In this document: piece after piece, positions 62,473-64,000 of the stretch
How the letters are laid out: the number at the start of each line of letters is the position of its first letter
Position numbering within the stretch: the first letter of the stretch is position 1
NCBI GenBank assembly: GCA_001600695.1
Contig: BCKQ01000003.1
Span: 1,116,001 to 1,180,000 of the forward strand
Source of the DNA: Ascoidea asiatica
Lineage: Eukaryota > Ascomycota > Saccharomycetes > Ascoideales > Ascoideaceae
Reading direction: 5' to 3'
DNA length: 64,000 bases
Program-made: the position numbers and the translations under genes
Notes under the pieces: generated by a model
What the model saw: only the letters and a program-made list of their open reading frames with translations
What the model was told of the DNA's origin: nothing
Databases searched by the model: none

Positions 62473-63700
62473 CATTCTTAATAATTAAATCATAATTTCC
62501 ATCAATTATTTCATATGTATCTCTTACACCTTGAATAATTTTACAACTTAAATTAATTTTATCAATTAAAATACCTTTTAATCTATGAATTTCAACTTTT
62601 TTATTATTAATTTGTTTTTCCCATAAAGCTAATTGAATAAAATTTTCAATTTTTTTTAAATTATAATTATTAAAGTTATTAAAATTATTAAAATTATTAT
62701 TATAATTAAAATTTATTGAAATTGTATTAATTAAATCTTTATTATGATGATAATGATAATTATTTAATTGATTTAAATTATTTTTAAAATTTATTAATAA
62801 ATTATCTTTATTATCATAACAATGTAAATCTAAAATTTTATTCAAATCTAAATTACCATATTCACATTCATATATTTTTGAAATATTATTAATTTTTTTA
62901 ATTTTTTCTTTAATTTCATTTTTCTCAATTTCTTTATTTTTAAATAAATCAATTTTATTTAAAATTAAAACATCACCTAAAGCAATTTGTAAATGTGCAA
63001 TTGATAAATTTTTTCTATTCTCATTTTCATTTTCAATCTCATTATTATTATTATTATTTTCATGATAATCATAGAGATTTAAATTTTTAAAATTTCCATG
63101 AATTATACCATTTTCATTTTCTTTTAAATTTAATAAAATATTCTTAGAATCCATTACTGTAATTACACCATCTATATAAATATTTGAATTTAATTCATCA
63201 TCTAACCAAAACATTTTAATTATTGGACCTGGATCTGCTAAACCTGTAGTTTCTAATAATATATAATCAATTTTATTTATTGAATTTTTAATTAATTTTT
63301 CAATTGCTAAAATTCCATTATCTTTTATTGAACAACATAAACATCCATTACCTAAATCTAACCATTCTTTAAAATAATTATTTTTTTTATCTTTTAAAAT
63401 TAAATTTTTTTCAATAGAATTTGAATCTCCAAATTCATTTAAAATTATTGCTAATTTTTTATTTCCTTTAAGACTAATTTGATTTAATAATGTTGATTTT
63501 CCAGATCCTAAATATCCTGTAATTATAGTAACTGGTACTTTCTTCTTCACTATTTCTTTCTCAAAATTTATCAATTCTGAATTATTTATATTCTGATTAT
63601 TATTACTAATTCTCTTGGGTTTAGTTAAATCATAGTTGAGATTATACTCATTCTTGACTTCGTCTACATCAAACACCAAGTCTGGAATCTCCTCCTCCAT
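62348..63700 (-). CDS. ZNG1: CobW/Zng1-type metallochaperone GTPase
   Basis: A 450-residue G3E-family GTPase of the COG0523/CobW group, whose eukaryotic member Zng1 delivers zinc to methionine aminopeptidase. The Walker A motif is GYLGSGKS (62-69) in VTIITGYLGSGKSTLLNQI. The metal-binding CxCC motif lies in LGNGCLCCSIKD (Cys120, Cys122, Cys123). LLETTGLADPGPI (148-160) is the switch motif and ALGDVLILNKIDL the NKxD base-recognition motif. The C-terminal CobW domain has EIHRLKGILID and ILIGELNE. The N terminus IPDLVFDVDEV resembles the CVPELVxxx Met-aminopeptidase-docking segment of Zng1, though without the Cys-Pro. Asn-rich loops add about 20 residues to the 429 of yeast Ynr029c. The ATG at 63700 is preceded by TTG in frame. 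Confidence 0.9.
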
Positions 63701-64000
63701 TTTATTCAACTGTCTCTTTAGTGTATTCTTCTTCTCTTTCCTCTCTTTCTTCTCTCTCTCTCTTCTTCATCACCAACATCATCGCCACCATCTCATCTCA
63801 TCTCTCTCTCTCTCCTTTCTCACCTTCTTTTTTTTCTGCTCTTCTTTTTGATATCCGTCTATCCGTGTCATCCTCTTTCCTCCTCCGTGTCCCGGTTCTC
63901 CTCTCCGGCCTGCTCTGCTGTCCTTTACAACTTTTGCCGTCCTTTTCTTCTTTTCTTCTTTCTTTCTTTCTTTCTTCTTTCTTTCTTTCTTTCTTCTTGC
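63701..64000. promoter_or_regulatory. Pyrimidine-rich promoter region of the ZNG1-like gene
   Basis: The last 300 bp are strongly C/T-rich on the plus strand (purine-rich toward the minus-strand gene). They have TCTC runs (63745-63830) and a TTTC array (63956-63996). A 71-codon plus-strand frame overlapping the gene start only reflects the repeats. Confidence 0.5.
63956..63996. repeat. TTTC/CTTT microsatellite at right edge
   Basis: Tandem CTTT/TTTC units with CTTCTTT interruptions, continuing toward the window end. Confidence 0.85.

Noticed and set aside
63701-64000. CT-rich right edge considered as telomere-like sequence
   Set aside because: The array is plain CTTT/TTTC microsatellite at a gene promoter, without a telomere-type repeat unit.

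Overview
The window is AT-rich nuclear DNA from an ascomycete budding yeast (Saccharomycotina). Four things point there. All 25 recognisable protein genes read as single open frames with no visible intron. Codon use is strongly biased to TTA, AAT, AAA and GAA, and CTG is almost absent. The gene set is typical of yeasts: Gwt1, an Mnn4-type LicD protein, Csm1/monopolin, Med1, Flc, Fol2, Dga1, Coq5, Etr1, Rfc3, Clc1, Alg13 and a Zng1-type GTPase. In-frame asparagine runs are inserted into many proteins, even compact enzymes. I cannot name the genus. There is no sign of rRNA, tRNA, CRISPR, an intact transposon or viral sequence.

Layout from left to right. 0-8.3 kb: an alpha/beta hydrolase, a 4.5-kb gene-free stretch, and an Asn/Ser-rich orphan protein. 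9.8-12.6 kb (minus strand): a Csn12-type PCI protein and a p24 cargo receptor. 13.7-22.1 kb (plus strand): an orphan secretory protein, an Flc/TRP-like membrane protein, and a protein with two FAR1/AFT-like zinc modules. 22.4-29.8 kb: a large secreted Cys/His/Asp-rich protein with Kex2-type sites, then a divergent pair of paralogous four-helix (MARVEL-like) membrane proteins. 30.4-34.5 kb: Med1 facing Coq5. 38.0-40.9 kb: a velvet-domain regulator behind a 3.5-kb gene-free region. 42.5-51.0 kb: an ENT nucleoside transporter facing Etr1, then Mnn4-like and Gwt1. 51.6-63.7 kb: Fol2, Dga1, an Ish1-motif membrane protein, Rfc3, Csm1, clathrin light chain, Alg13 and Zng1-like, tightly packed.

The genes do not form one pathway. 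Three act in ER/Golgi glycan or GPI work (MNN4-like, GWT1, ALG13), three in nuclear regulation (MED1, velvet, double FAR1-like) and two in mitochondrial function (COQ5, ETR1-like). The most unusual items are the velvet protein, since this family is generally described as absent from the well-studied budding yeasts, the double zinc-module protein, the Kex2-punctuated secreted metal-ligand-rich protein, and the MARVEL-like pair. Gene-free regions contain GC-richer islands with near-perfect palindromes, a canonical G-quadruplex motif, and 11-12-bp minisatellites. An MluI cell-cycle box (ACGCGT) lies upstream of RFC3.

TTG codons upstream of several frames are not treated as starts; the first in-frame ATG is used (20015, 28315, 42506, 53309, 56119, 56804, 59437, 63700).
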